DNA of 64,000 nucleotides from Nostoc sp. FACHB-892 (GCF_014698795.1 NZ_JACJTR010000011.1:1-64000), one strand, 5' to 3'; shown: positions 29,665 to 38,585, counted from the first letter of the stretch. The notes: a model not told the origin generated them from the letters alone. Numbers and translations: made by a program.

Positions 29665-29827
29665 GCCTATTTCATTCTATACATAAACAACCTAAAACTA
29701 AAGTTCTAGGCTAATAGCTAAAGTCCGTTAAAACGGACTAGAACCTTTTTTCAGTCATTTTTTAGATGACTTTCGCTATTAGACTCAGAATTCATTCTGA
29801 GGCGGGCTAGATGAGAATGAAATAGGC
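29665..29827. mobile_element. MITE-like element, copy 2, with 14-bp TIRs
   Basis: A 163-bp non-coding element bounded by a perfect 14-bp terminal inverted repeat: GCCTATTTCATTCT at 29665-29678 and AGAATGAAATAGGC at 29814-29827. The interior matches the copy at 21878-22041, including AGTCCGTTAAAACGGACT and TTTCGCTATTAGACT. It lies between two divergent genes. The rest of 29603-30010 holds nothing recognisable. Confidence 0.8.
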
Positions 29828-30010
29828 CTGGTATTAATAGTCTTTAGCTCAAAGATAAATCGGGTAATTTTGAGATGTTTTCTTAATATCTCATACAAAG
29901 CATTTGTCACTAAAATGGTTGCAGTTATGAAAAAACCGAGAAGCCTTAGGCGCACCTAAATAACCTAGATGATTTTATCGTCTACAGTGAACTCAAATTC
30001 AACAAAAAAA

Positions 30011-31276
30011 TTATTCAACTTTGGCACGGAGTGCTGAAGATGGAAAGAGACTTTGAAATCCAGCTTGTCGCTCATTTAAAGGTTCTAGAGCATCATTCCA
30101 AAGACTCTCATAATAAAAGAAGGTTACGCCTAGACCACGTTCTTGAGCAGCCCGCACCTGAGACTTAATTTGCTGCATGGGAACTGGATTATTTCGTAAC
30201 CCTGTCATAATGCCAATTCCAGTTGGAATTATTTGTTGTGCTTCTTGAATTTCTTGGCGGGAAATATTTGCTACAAAACTTTGCAGATCAGGACGATAAA
30301 CTTGCACAATTAACTCGTCAACAATATTTTGCCGTATCCAACTCAGCCAATCTTGCAGGTGAAACTTGTAAGCAAAATCATAGTAATTAGGAGAAACAGA
30401 GAAAATCGCCTGGGGTTTTCTCTGTTTCACAGCTTGGTTAAGTTGTACCATGAACGCTGTAATTTTATCTGCCCGCCACTTTATCCATGCCTCATCTTGG
30501 GTATTAGTTGGGGGAGGATTCTTCGTTTCTTTGGTGTACAAAGCAACTGTATATTTGTCGTAGCCAAATTCGTGGGGCAAACTCATGTGATCGTCAAACT
30601 GAATGCCATCGGCATCATATTGGGTGACAGTTTCCAACACTAGATTGGTGATGAACTGTTGCACTTGCGGATGGAACGGATTGAGCCACATAACCTCACC
30701 AGCCGCACTAATGGAAGTTTGGCTACCATCCCGCTTTTGTGTGAACCAATTAGGATAATTCAGTGCCAATTCTGAAGTTGGGGGAGCCATGAACCCAAAC
30801 TCAAACCAGGGAATCACCAGCAGTCCTTTGCGATGAGCTTGGTTAATCAGGTCTGCAAGAATATCATGTCCATCTGAACCTTTGTAGACAAAAGGTTGAA
30901 TACCTGCACGTTGTGCGATCGCACTAGGATACATTACATAGCCAGAATTCCACACCACAGGATAGATTGTGTTGAAGTTCAGCCGTCGTAATTGACTCAC
31001 CGCATCCTGCACTTTTTCCCGATTTTTGAGGGTGTCAAAATCATTGTTGGTCATCCAAACCCCGCGAATTTCCTGACGGGGTAACTGTGCGACAGCAGGG
31101 GTGAAACTGTCCACCAACAATACGGTAATAAAAGATGTTAAAACGAGAATCGGAAAAAGAGACTTGAGTAGTCGCCGCCAATTCTGAACAATAAAAGGTG
31201 ATTTCATAGATTTGAATGATGCATTAGCTACCCACACACGCCATTGTTCGCTTTTACGATTGAATCTACTAACCAT
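30011..31276 (-). CDS. GHL10/DUF187 glycoside-hydrolase-like exported protein
   Basis: A 421-aa protein. A basic N-terminus and one hydrophobic segment (~40-62, ending AVAQ) look like a signal peptide or anchor. The rest is the glycosyl-hydrolase-like 10 domain: EIRGVWMTNNDFD (~70), NFNTIYPVVWNSG, VIPWFEFGFM, DGIQFDDHMSLP (~201, candidate catalytic acids) and a C-terminal TGIGIMTGLR. Such proteins are predicted to act on periplasmic or surface polysaccharide; the substrate is unknown. The internal ATG at residue 24 could be the real start. Confidence 0.87.
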   Translation of the reverse strand: MVSRFNRKSEQWRVWVANASFKSMKSPFIVQNWRRLLKSLFPILVLTSFITVLLVDSFTPAVAQLPRQEIRGVWMTNNDFDTLKNREKVQDAVSQLRRLNFNTIYPVVWNSGYVMYPSAIAQRAGIQPFVYKGSDGHDILADLINQAHRKGLLVIPWFEFGFMAPPTSELALNYPNWFTQKRDGSQTSISAAGEVMWLNPFHPQVQQFITNLVLETVTQYDADGIQFDDHMSLPHEFGYDKYTVALYTKETKNPPPTNTQDEAWIKWRADKITAFMVQLNQAVKQRKPQAIFSVSPNYYDFAYKFHLQDWLSWIRQNIVDELIVQVYRPDLQSFVANISRQEIQEAQQIIPTGIGIMTGLRNNPVPMQQIKSQVRAAQERGLGVTFFYYESLWNDALEPLNERQAGFQSLFPSSALRAKVE

Positions 31277-31492
31277 ATAGTCTACAAGTATTTATGCTTA
31301 GTACAGAATTGATGAGTTGGTAGTTGTTTGTTCCCTACTGATGGAACTTTTGCACCAGAAAAACTAAACTAAAATAGACAAATTAAGATAGTTGACGCAG
31401 CTAATAAGCATTTGTGCCCAATGTCTATAGGGCATTGTTTATACTCCATCTCCCTTTTGAACTTCCAAAAAATAAAATTACCAGTTTTTTAG

Positions 31493-31505
31493 AATGATAA
31501 TCATT
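31493..31505. promoter_or_regulatory. candidate Fur box
   Basis: AATGATAATCATT is a perfect 13-bp palindrome that matches the centre of the 19-bp Fur consensus (GATAATGATAATCATTATC). The flanks add one more symmetrical G/C pair. It is about 217 bp upstream of the GHL10 start and 80-130 bp before a free-standing plus-strand terminator. Confidence 0.5.
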
Positions 31506-31549
31506 CATGCAAAAAGTTTCGCTAAGAACTTGATGTACACTTTGATAAA

Positions 31550-31622
31550 TATGAGTTAAACTAATGAATAAAGTAAAAACACTTTGGGAGATTTAAACTA
31601 TTGAATGAAATCTCCCATTTTA
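31550..31622 (+). ncRNA. candidate small RNA next to a Fur box (IsaR1-like?)
   Basis: A Rho-independent terminator, TGGGAGATTT (31585-31594) / AAATCTCCCA (31608-31617) followed by TTTTATT, lies in a gene-free stretch on the plus strand. No ORF upstream would use it. With the Fur-like palindrome 80 bp before, it resembles the layout of iron-stress sRNAs such as cyanobacterial IsaR1 (about 68 nt). The 5' end is a guess; no clear -35/-10 was identified and I could not compare it with the IsaR1 sequence. Confidence 0.4.
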
Positions 31623-31638
31623 TTGTAATAACTGATTT

Positions 31639-31927
31639 CTAATTTTTTTCGCTGATTATATTATTAACACTGTTATAAGCACGGAATTTGAAAAAAAATT
31701 TGATGGAGCGGCGAAGTTGTGATTTAGTATGATAACTAAGCTCTTGAAAATTAGGTTGATGAGAAAGTTCAGAAATTGCATGATTCAGATGTTATAAATA
31801 AGCTAACATTAATAAATCTATTTGCTCGTTTTAAGCGAGATATAATATCACGAGATGATCTAGCTTTAAGACCTACCTCCTTTTCTAACCATTGTTTAAA
31901 TTTACTTTCTTCCATTAAATTTTCCAT
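31639..31927 (-). pseudogene. frameshifted small gene, recombinase-SAM-like fold
   Basis: From ATG 31927 the frame reads MENLMEESKFKQWLEKEVGL...SRLKRANRFINVSLF and soon stops (31769-31771). The coherent continuation (AISELSHQPNFQELSYHTKS QLRRSIKFF, stop at 31639-31641) is in another frame, so a single indel near 31780-31800 splits a ~95-aa protein. The helical pattern resembles the N-terminal SAM-like domain of tyrosine recombinases, but this is only a resemblance. It is downstream of the methyltransferase and on its strand, so it may be part of the restriction-modification unit. The function is unknown. Confidence 0.55.
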
Positions 31928-32218
31928 ACTCAACTTTTCTTAAATAATAATAATCCCATTCATAAAATTAAGCTGAATCTATTAGCTTACATTTTATGGT
32001 AGGCTCAATACAATGAGCGTTTTTACTTTATACTCAACAAAACATTATTCTCAGACGTAGTTATAGATTTGACGTTCATATTTGAATTCGCAAAACATGA
32101 TTTCATAAATAACGTAGACTAACATTGATAATGTTAACCAATAGCTAAGAAAATTTAGCATATTAGCTATCAGCTTGATGATCTGTTAGAAAAGATATAG
32201 TTGTTCAATTTGCTTATC

Positions 32219-33205
32219 TTAACTGAGTTCTAAAACATAAGTTTTTTCAATAGCTTTTATAGATTTATTTAAATTATCTTTAATATATTCAAGGATACTT
32301 TGAGCAACATACTCTGCAAGCTTAACTGGAACAGCATTTCCTATCATTTGTTCAAGGTCTGTTTTTGTTCCCTCAAAAATAAATGTTTCAGGAAACGTTT
32401 GCAAGTAGCTTCTTTCAATGGTAGTCAATGGGCGCAAGTTGTCTGTAACGGGGACTGGATCTTTAGGGTGTTTATTATAAGTTTTAGGAATAGGACGATT
32501 AACTCCTCTTACTGTTGGGCTGGGTTCATCAATACTAAAAATTCCTCTTCTTTGGTAACTTCTTGGATGTCTGTAGTAGTATTGAATTTCCAATTTATTT
32601 CCCAGATAATCTCTAATGGTCATTGGTTTATCTGCTAACCTTTTTTTCAAATAAGGTTTTAGACTTTCGTCTTGTCCTTGTAACTCTCCAAAGCAAAAAA
32701 ACCTTTTTCGCTTTTGAGGTACACCGCACAGACTAGCATCCAAAATTATTTCACTTAAACCATATCCAGCAGCTTTCAAGATTTGTCTAGCCTCTTTATA
32801 TTTATTGCTTTTATGAAATAGGTCTACGTTCTCTATCACAAACCACTGAGGAAGAACACTTGTAACTATCTCAGAGAATACAATACTTAAATTCCCTCTT
32901 CCTAAATCTTCATCACGTTTTCCGGCACTAGAAAAATCTTGACAAGGGGGGCCACCAATAATAATTTCAGGACGTATTTCTCTAAAAATTTGATAGTTTT
33001 TATTTAAGTTACTAAGATCGTAATCGAAAATTTTATGGCTAAAGTTTTTTTGATAAACATCTATAGCTTGTTTCCAATTATCAAATGCTGCTATAATATC
33101 AAAGCCAGCATTTTGAAAGCCTAAAGATAACCCTCCACAACCAGCAAAAAGGTCTAAAACTCTAAGTGAAGAACTTTTTATCTCATTTCTAGACTTGTCT
33201 TTCAT
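32219..33205 (-). CDS. type II DNA cytosine-5 methyltransferase
   Basis: A 328-aa m5C methyltransferase with motifs in order: I DLFAGCGGLSLGF (~18), IV GGPPCQDFS with the catalytic Cys (~84), VI ENV (~124), VIII QKRKRFF (~163) and X GNAVP (~291). The target-recognition region lies at ~180-270. The start is 4 bp after the end of the endonuclease frame, so the two form one operon. If it pairs with a HindVP-type enzyme the target would be GRCGYC; that is inferred from the partner only. All motifs look intact, so it can probably still methylate. Confidence 0.93.
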   Translation of the reverse strand: MKDKSRNEIKSSSLRVLDLFAGCGGLSLGFQNAGFDIIAAFDNWKQAIDVYQKNFSHKIFDYDLSNLNKNYQIFREIRPEIIIGGPPCQDFSSAGKRDEDLGRGNLSIVFSEIVTSVLPQWFVIENVDLFHKSNKYKEARQILKAAGYGLSEIILDASLCGVPQKRKRFFCFGELQGQDESLKPYLKKRLADKPMTIRDYLGNKLEIQYYYRHPRSYQRRGIFSIDEPSPTVRGVNRPIPKTYNKHPKDPVPVTDNLRPLTTIERSYLQTFPETFIFEGTKTDLEQMIGNAVPVKLAEYVAQSILEYIKDNLNKSIKAIEKTYVLELS

Positions 33206-33209
33206 ACCT

Positions 33210-34310
33210 TTATATCTCTTTTAATTTTTCATCAAATATCTCAGGATTACTTAGGATAATACCATCAAATATTCTCTCAAGACTTAAGTAATTTTGTCCT
33301 CCACCTGAGATAATATTCCCAATCTCTTCTTTCCTAATTCTAGGTTTAATTAATTCATCACAAATCATATAAGGGTGAGTATTTAATCCACTTAACGCAA
33401 AAGCTTTATCATTCTTGGTATAATACGTCAGTATATCAATTATTGATGCGTATGGTATTTTACCATTTTTGGCAAATTCATATAACATTTTTGCCAGTCA
33501 TATTACAGTTCGTGTATGACGTTGAATACTTTCTGTCCCAATTGGTAATCTTTTTGTAATATCAAAAAATAACCTAGTAAAACCAAAATCACTCCAAATG
33601 AATATATTTAAACAGTTTTCATATAATTTTGATGTTTTACCTACAGTTTTCCATACTGGCTGCATTACTAATGGAGATTGCATTTCTATATGGTCATAAA
33701 GGAAATGATTTAGGCTTTCTGTCAATTTTGAAATATAAGGAAGCATATTACGAATACTAATCCAATCACTAATTTCACTACAAACAGGATCAAGATATTT
33801 AAGTATTTCTTCTCTAGAATCTTGAAATTTATCGGCAATACTTAATGTTAAATATACTATGGTATCTGGACGAGTAACAATTTCACAGCCGTATTTATGA
33901 TCGGGTAAGCGACAAGTTGAATTATCTGGTAAAGCTGTTAATTTAATTTCTATACTACGCAAGCAAGTATCACGATTAAAAGTATTTAATGTAACTAAAT
34001 CTACTCTTGGTAATCTTCCTACTACTAGTTTTCTATAAGGAACATAATCGCTTTCAAATGCAAAAAATAAGTTTGAAGATAGTGGTGCAATACCAAAAAT
34101 ATCAGTTACATCGATTTTTTCATGTTTAATTTTTAGGTTTTTATCAAGAGTTAGATAAACTAGCTGTAGCCCTTGACTATGCATATAGCAAGCTAATGCA
34201 GCAGGAAAGGAATTATTGAATTGATTTTTTCCCCAACTATTCGCCTGAGAGAAATCCCTATTGGATCTAGCTAATCCAAAAAGACCAGGTTGTACTGTAT
34301 TTTGATTCAT
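33210..34310 (-). pseudogene. HindVP-type restriction endonuclease split by TGA
   Basis: From ATG 34310 (MNQNTVQPGLFG) the frame resembles HindVP-family type II endonucleases. A PD-(D/E)XK-like site is visible as RVDLVTLN followed by SIEIKLTALPD. The frame reads RHTRTVI, then TGA at 33498-33500, and continues in the same frame as LAKMLYEFAKNGK to a stop at 33210. One TGG-to-TGA change therefore divides a 367-codon gene into 270 and ~96 codons. Unless read through, the enzyme is lost while the methyltransferase remains. Confidence 0.8.
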
Positions 34311-34530
34311 TAGTTTTTCAGTTACATAGTTGTTTAAGTAGCATCTTCTACAATAAGCAATTTTGCCGCGACACAATATTATCTGTCTGTCATCAACTAA
34401 ATTATTATTTTAGTAGATACACGTAAAAAAAATGTGCTAAAGAAGACTTTTAAATTTACTAAACTATTCCACGCCCGACCTGTGTCACAATAGAGAACTG
34501 TAATAAGAAAAATATTGTTAAGGTAATTTA

Positions 34531-35655
34531 GTGAGTCCAACTGCTCAATCCACGGCAAGTGCGCGTCGCGTGGTATTTCCTTTTACGGCAATTGTGGGCC
34601 AGGAAGAAATGAAACTGGCGCTCCTATTGAACGTGATTGACCCCAAAATTGGTGGTGTAATGATCATGGGCGATCGCGGCACCGGGAAATCCACAACTAT
34701 CCGGGCGCTGGCTGATCTGCTGCCAGAAATTTCTGTGGTTGCCAATGACCCTTTCAGTAGCGATCCTAGCGACCCCGACTTGATGAGCGATGAAGTCCGC
34801 CAAATGTTAGAACAAGGGGCGGAAATTCCTATAGCTCACAAAAAAGTCCAAATGGTAGACCTGCCGCTAGGAGCTACAGAAGACCGAGTTTGTGGAACAA
34901 TCGACATTGAGAAAGCTTTATCTGAAGGTGTTAAAGCCTTTGAACCGGGACTGCTGGCAAAGGCTAACCGAGGCATTCTCTATGTGGATGAAGTCAACTT
35001 ACTAGACGACCACCTCGTAGACGTGCTACTCGACTCCGCCGCGAGTGGATGGAACACTGTAGAACGAGAAGGTATTTCTATCCGTCACCCAGCGCGTTTT
35101 GTTCTTGTGGGTTCTGGAAATCCAGAAGAAGGTGAATTACGCCCCCAATTGCTTGATCGCTTTGGGATGCACGCAGAAATTCACACCGTAAAAGAACCAG
35201 CTTTGCGGGTGCAAATCGTGGAACAACGGGCAGATTTTGACCAAAATCCTCCAGCATTTCTCGAAAACTACAAATCCCAGCAAGAATCACTCCAAGAGCA
35301 AATTGTCAATGCTCAACAGCTTTTGCCAGAAGTAAAAATTGACTATGAATTACGGGTAAAAATTTCTGAAGTCTGCTCAGAACTCGATGTAGACGGCTTG
35401 CGGGGTGACATTGTTACTAACCGCGCCGCCAAAGCCTTAACAGCATACGAAGGACGCACTGAAGTTACGGTTGATGATATTAACCGTGTAATCACACTAT
35501 GCTTGCGTCACAGGCTGCGGAAAGACCCCTTAGAATCGATTGATTCTGGCTACAAAGTCGCCAAAGTTTTTAGCCGCATCTTTGGCGTTGAACTTCCAGA
35601 AAGTGATAGTGCACAAAAAAACGGCACAGGTCAAAAGCTAGGAGTTAGAAGTTAG
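34531..35655 (+). CDS. chlI: magnesium chelatase ATPase subunit I
   Basis: A 374-aa AAA+ ATPase of Mg-protoporphyrin chelatase, which commits porphyrin to chlorophyll. It has Walker [10 protein letters not shown] (~47-55), the ChlI insert, Walker [11 protein letters not shown] (~151), sensor [10 protein letters not shown] and DRFGMH. It works with ChlD and ChlH, which are not in this window. The start is a GTG. The last residues (KLGVRS) and the stop codon are encoded by the neighbouring TAGGAGT repeat, so the natural C-terminus has been replaced by repeat sequence. Confidence 0.97.
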   Translation: MSPTAQSTASARRVVFPFTAIVGQEEMKLALLLNVIDPKIGGVMIMGDRGTGKSTTIRALADLLPEISVVANDPFSSDPSDPDLMSDEVRQMLEQGAEIPIAHKKVQMVDLPLGATEDRVCGTIDIEKALSEGVKAFEPGLLAKANRGILYVDEVNLLDDHLVDVLLDSAASGWNTVEREGISIRHPARFVLVGSGNPEEGELRPQLLDRFGMHAEIHTVKEPALRVQIVEQRADFDQNPPAFLENYKSQQESLQEQIVNAQQLLPEVKIDYELRVKISEVCSELDVDGLRGDIVTNRAAKALTAYEGRTEVTVDDINRVITLCLRHRLRKDPLESIDSGYKVAKVFSRIFGVELPESDSAQKNGTGQKLGVRS

Positions 35656-35834
35656 GAGTTAGGAGTTAGGAGTTAGGAGTTAAAAGTTAGGAGTTAAGAA
35701 TTAGGGGTTTTGAATGGAAAGCTGCTTCATAACTCATAACTTTAATTCCTCACTCAACACTGACTACATAACTCATAACTCCTAACTCAGCATTCAGCAC
35801 TGACTATACAACTCCTAACTCCTAACTCCTCACT
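35636..35834. repeat. 7-bp tandem repeats (STRR type) in inverted pair
   Basis: TAGGAGT heptamers run at 35636-35700 with a few variants (AAAGTTAG, GAATTAG). The reverse-complement series (AACTCCTAACTCCTAACTCC) runs at 35811-35833, with further partial copies at 35775-35790. The two arms can pair into a long hairpin. This is the short tandemly repeated repetitive sequence type known from heterocyst-forming cyanobacteria. It overlaps the 3' end of chlI. Confidence 0.9.
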
Positions 35835-35838
35835 TATT

Positions 35839-36138
35839 ATGAGAATTTGGTCTTTTTGGTTCAACAGCTTTATTCTATCTAGCCAATACAACCCACCCAG
35901 GTTTGTAGAATTATTGATGCTCTTATTAGCGATCGCTATGCTGGGAATAGCCAGTATTTTACCGGACAAACCGCCCTATTTAGTCTTAGGCTTGAGCTTA
36001 GTAGTTGGGGCATCTATTTCCATCTTAGTGCGGGAAGCGATCGCTCCTTCACCCGAAACACGAATTACCCAATTAACAGCATCGCTATTGCTTATCATCA
36101 GCCTCTATGGCTTTGCTGACTTAATGTACACTCTCTAG
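35839..36138 (+). CDS. small membrane protein, hypothetical
   Basis: A 99-aa protein with three hydrophobic segments: ~24-40 (LLMLLLAIAMLGIASIL), ~46-64 and ~80-97. Similar short proteins are found downstream of chlI in related genomes by my recollection, but the function is unknown. It starts 5 bp after the inverted TAGGAGT repeat array, so its SD region lies in the repeat. Confidence 0.7.
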   Translation: MRIWSFWFNSFILSSQYNPPRFVELLMLLLAIAMLGIASILPDKPPYLVLGLSLVVGASISILVREAIAPSPETRITQLTASLLLIISLYGFADLMYTL

Positions 36139-36163
36139 TTAGTCATTTGTTCACAGCCAATGA

Positions 36164-37258
36164 CTAATGACTCCATTTTTGCATTTCTACCAATTCCATA
36201 CACAACTCATTAATTTGCTCCAAATCAGGTTTGTTAGGTAGGGCAGATTGTTCGTAAACAATTTCCATTTCGGCGACCAAGTCTTCTGCTATTTCCATCA
36301 CCTGCTCATAAGAATACTCACCCTTTAAAATAGCTTTTAAATCCTCAACATCACCAGCTATTCTCCTATCTACAATCACTTTACCCTGCCGCAGTATTTC
36401 TACTCCACTGCGTAACAATCTAATGCAGTGCATCCCATGTTTAAGGTCAAAACCCGACTTTCTTTCCATTTCTGCCCTAGCCGGATTTCTGTTTTCTTGC
36501 CAAGATAAATAAGCCTTCCATTCTCTCAAAGCTATTTGATAACTTTGGCTTTTCTGAAGCAGGCGGATGAAATCTTTACGGCTATTGGTTAACTGTTGGG
36601 TATATTCCAAAGTTTCATCGGGTAAAGTGTATTGTTTTAACACTCCTTTAAAATCAATATCCGCCGTCAACAATTGGTATAATTGTTCCGCTTCTTCTAA
36701 AAACTCAATCCGTCCTCTGATTAAGTTATAAAGATATTCCAGAAAAGCATTTAGCTCATCTTTGCTTAAGGGTACTTCGTCTTCTATGGCGAAGTCAGAT
36801 GGTATAGGCTTTTTTTGTGGTGGCTTTAACAACCATTTACGATGAGTTTCCATCTTTTTAATTTGGGCAAAAGCATAACCAGTGTAAGTATGTTTTACCT
36901 TTTTGCTCAAAAATAGCTGTTTATGATTAATTAAATGCTGTCCGACTGCGTTTAAAAAAGGATAGTTACTTAACCAGAGCAATTCTAAAACATTGGGATT
37001 CGCACCTGCTAATAACTGAAGAATTTTTCTTAATTCGTATATAACTGTATCTTTGTTACCATCCACGAATGGAAATATTCCTGGTTCATCCCAACCAGTA
37101 TCTTTTTGTTCTATGTGATCAAATCCTAAATAGTACCTTTTGGATGCGATAAATACTCCACGATAATCAAAGTCTGAATCAGGACGATTTAAACCATAGC
37201 TGTGGCTACCTGCCAAACCAATTAAGATAGTTCTTTGCTCAACTTCTATTCTTTTCAT
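36164..37258 (-). CDS. DNA polymerase beta-superfamily nucleotidyltransferase
   Basis: A 364-aa protein. Residues ~10-40 hold the minimal nucleotidyltransferase motif GSHSYGLNRPDSDFDYRG (GS...D-x-D) with the two metal-binding Asp. The rest is a long helical domain as in the COG3541/YcgL-like group. The nucleotide and acceptor are unknown. Relatives are found near RNA repair and tRNA-modifying genes, but none is here. It is a single gene, convergent with the small membrane protein. Confidence 0.82.
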   Translation of the reverse strand: MKRIEVEQRTILIGLAGSHSYGLNRPDSDFDYRGVFIASKRYYLGFDHIEQKDTGWDEPGIFPFVDGNKDTVIYELRKILQLLAGANPNVLELLWLSNYPFLNAVGQHLINHKQLFLSKKVKHTYTGYAFAQIKKMETHRKWLLKPPQKKPIPSDFAIEDEVPLSKDELNAFLEYLYNLIRGRIEFLEEAEQLYQLLTADIDFKGVLKQYTLPDETLEYTQQLTNSRKDFIRLLQKSQSYQIALREWKAYLSWQENRNPARAEMERKSGFDLKHGMHCIRLLRSGVEILRQGKVIVDRRIAGDVEDLKAILKGEYSYEQVMEIAEDLVAEMEIVYEQSALPNKPDLEQINELCMELVEMQKWSH

Positions 37259-37491
37259 ATCACCTGATTAAAATATTGTCATCCTAACTCATGAGTTAAG
37301 CAGGTGGAAAGTGGGCAATGGGGATGCAGAGGAGCAGAAGAATAATAACAATCCCATACTCAATAACTAATACCAAGAGTTGCTTAGTTTAACAAAAATG
37401 CCCCTAAAGGGTATGATGCAACGATATCCCCTTAAGGAGCAAAACTTGTCAATTTAGTTGTTCCTATATTTTCGCTTTCCTCAAACAGGAA

Positions 37492-37725
37492 TTATCTAGG
37501 ATTAATGTGCCGTCTATTCCCCCATCCTGGATTAATAATGGCGGCTAAATCTTCTTCAGACAGTTTGTTGATTTCACTGTCTAGTTCTTCGACGCTGAAA
37601 TCATAGCCACGCTCTTGAGCAATCTTGACAAAAGCTTCTGGATTAGCTGTTGCTTTGAGTCTTTGCTGTAGTGCTTGATCTTGTTTTACGGCTTCAAAAA
37701 GTCGGGTAGCATTTTGCTGTGTCAT
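37492..37725 (-). CDS. Nif11-family peptide (possible RiPP precursor)
   Basis: A 77-aa protein. Residues 1-60 match the Nif11 leader family (LFEAVKQDQALQQRL, FVKIAQERGYDFSVEEL, KLSEEDLAAI). After it comes a short basic tail, NPGWGNRRHINPR, instead of a Gly-Gly site and a Cys/Ser-rich core. A strong AGGAGA SD precedes the ATG. No lanthionine synthetase, radical SAM or peptidase/ABC gene is nearby, so it is an orphan and may be a regulatory Nif11 protein rather than a natural-product precursor. Confidence 0.8.
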   Translation of the reverse strand: MTQQNATRLFEAVKQDQALQQRLKATANPEAFVKIAQERGYDFSVEELDSEINKLSEEDLAAIINPGWGNRRHINPR

Positions 37726-38090
37726 GATAGTTTATCTCCTGTTTTAAATATCAGGTTTCAATCTAGTAATTTGACTCCTATGGAATCACTAAATTTTCTG
37801 AAGAACCTTTACATTAAGAGTGTAAGTTTAATTTTAAAACAAAGAAGAAAAATGTGTAGATTCTGATAAGAAAATACAAGTTTTAGTCTAAATATTTCTA
37901 TTAATTTATAAAACTCAGTCCTAAGATGGAAGCAGTATTTAACTAAAAAAGTATTTATTCTGAACTGTAAATACACTTTATATTCTTTGCGCGGGCGATC
38001 GCCATGAGAACTTTTGGCAAAATGAAAGCTTGACTTAGCCCCTGTTAATAAAATAGTATGTTAGATTGTCTGTCTAATTCCTGCTCGGAT

Positions 38091-38153
38091 CAGGTAGACA
38101 TATTACAAAAGCTGGCAAAAGCGTCCCTACACGAGACAAAAACCAGCTACCTG
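38091..38153 (+). promoter_or_regulatory. structured rplU leader
   Basis: The mRNA leader just before rplU can fold into CAGGT (38091-38095) / ACCTG (38149-38153) enclosing AGCTGG (38110-38115) / CCAGCT (38143-38148). The 3' strands are directly adjacent and a 14-nt bulge lies on the 5' side. The stem ends 24 nt before the start codon. Position and shape fit an autoregulatory ribosomal-protein leader; that role is inferred. Confidence 0.5.
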
Positions 38154-38177
38154 TACGGCAACCTCAAGGACAATTCC

Positions 38178-38585
38178 ATGACTTACGCGATTATTGAAAC
38201 TGGCGGCAAACAAATACGAGTAGAGCCAGGGCGGTTTTACGATATCGAACTGCTTCCAACTGAACCAGATGAAAAAGTTACAATAGACTCCGTATTACTC
38301 GTGCAGCACGATGGCGAAGTCAGCATTGGACAGCCACTAGTAACAGGTGCAACTGTAGAAGGGACTGTAATGCGACATTACAGAGGTCGTAAAGTCTTGG
38401 TATACAAGATGAAGCCAAAAAAGAAAACCCGCAAAAAGCGGGGGCATCGTCAGGAAATTACCAGACTTATGATTGACTCCATCACCCTTAACGGTGCAGT
38501 GTTTGTTGCCCAAGAAGCACCAGAGAAGGAAACTCCCGTTTTAGACGAGACTCCTGCCGAAGAAGTTGAAACTGCTGCTGAATAA
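38178..38585 (+). CDS. rplU: 50S ribosomal protein L21
   Basis: A 135-aa L21. It begins at MTYAIIETGGKQIRVEPG (ATG 38178), which is the conserved family N-terminus; the open frame reaches 38058 but the upstream part is leader. KMKPKKKTRKKRGHRQ, the rRNA-binding basic loop, and the ITRLMIDSI end are typical. An acidic C-terminal tail (ETPAEEVETAAE) follows. It is in an operon with rpmA, 34 bp downstream. Confidence 0.97.
   Translation: MTYAIIETGGKQIRVEPGRFYDIELLPTEPDEKVTIDSVLLVQHDGEVSIGQPLVTGATVEGTVMRHYRGRKVLVYKMKPKKKTRKKRGHRQEITRLMIDSITLNGAVFVAQEAPEKETPVLDETPAEEVETAAE

Noticed and set aside
35636-35834. CRISPR array
   Set aside because: The repeats are contiguous heptamers without spacers and there are no cas genes.
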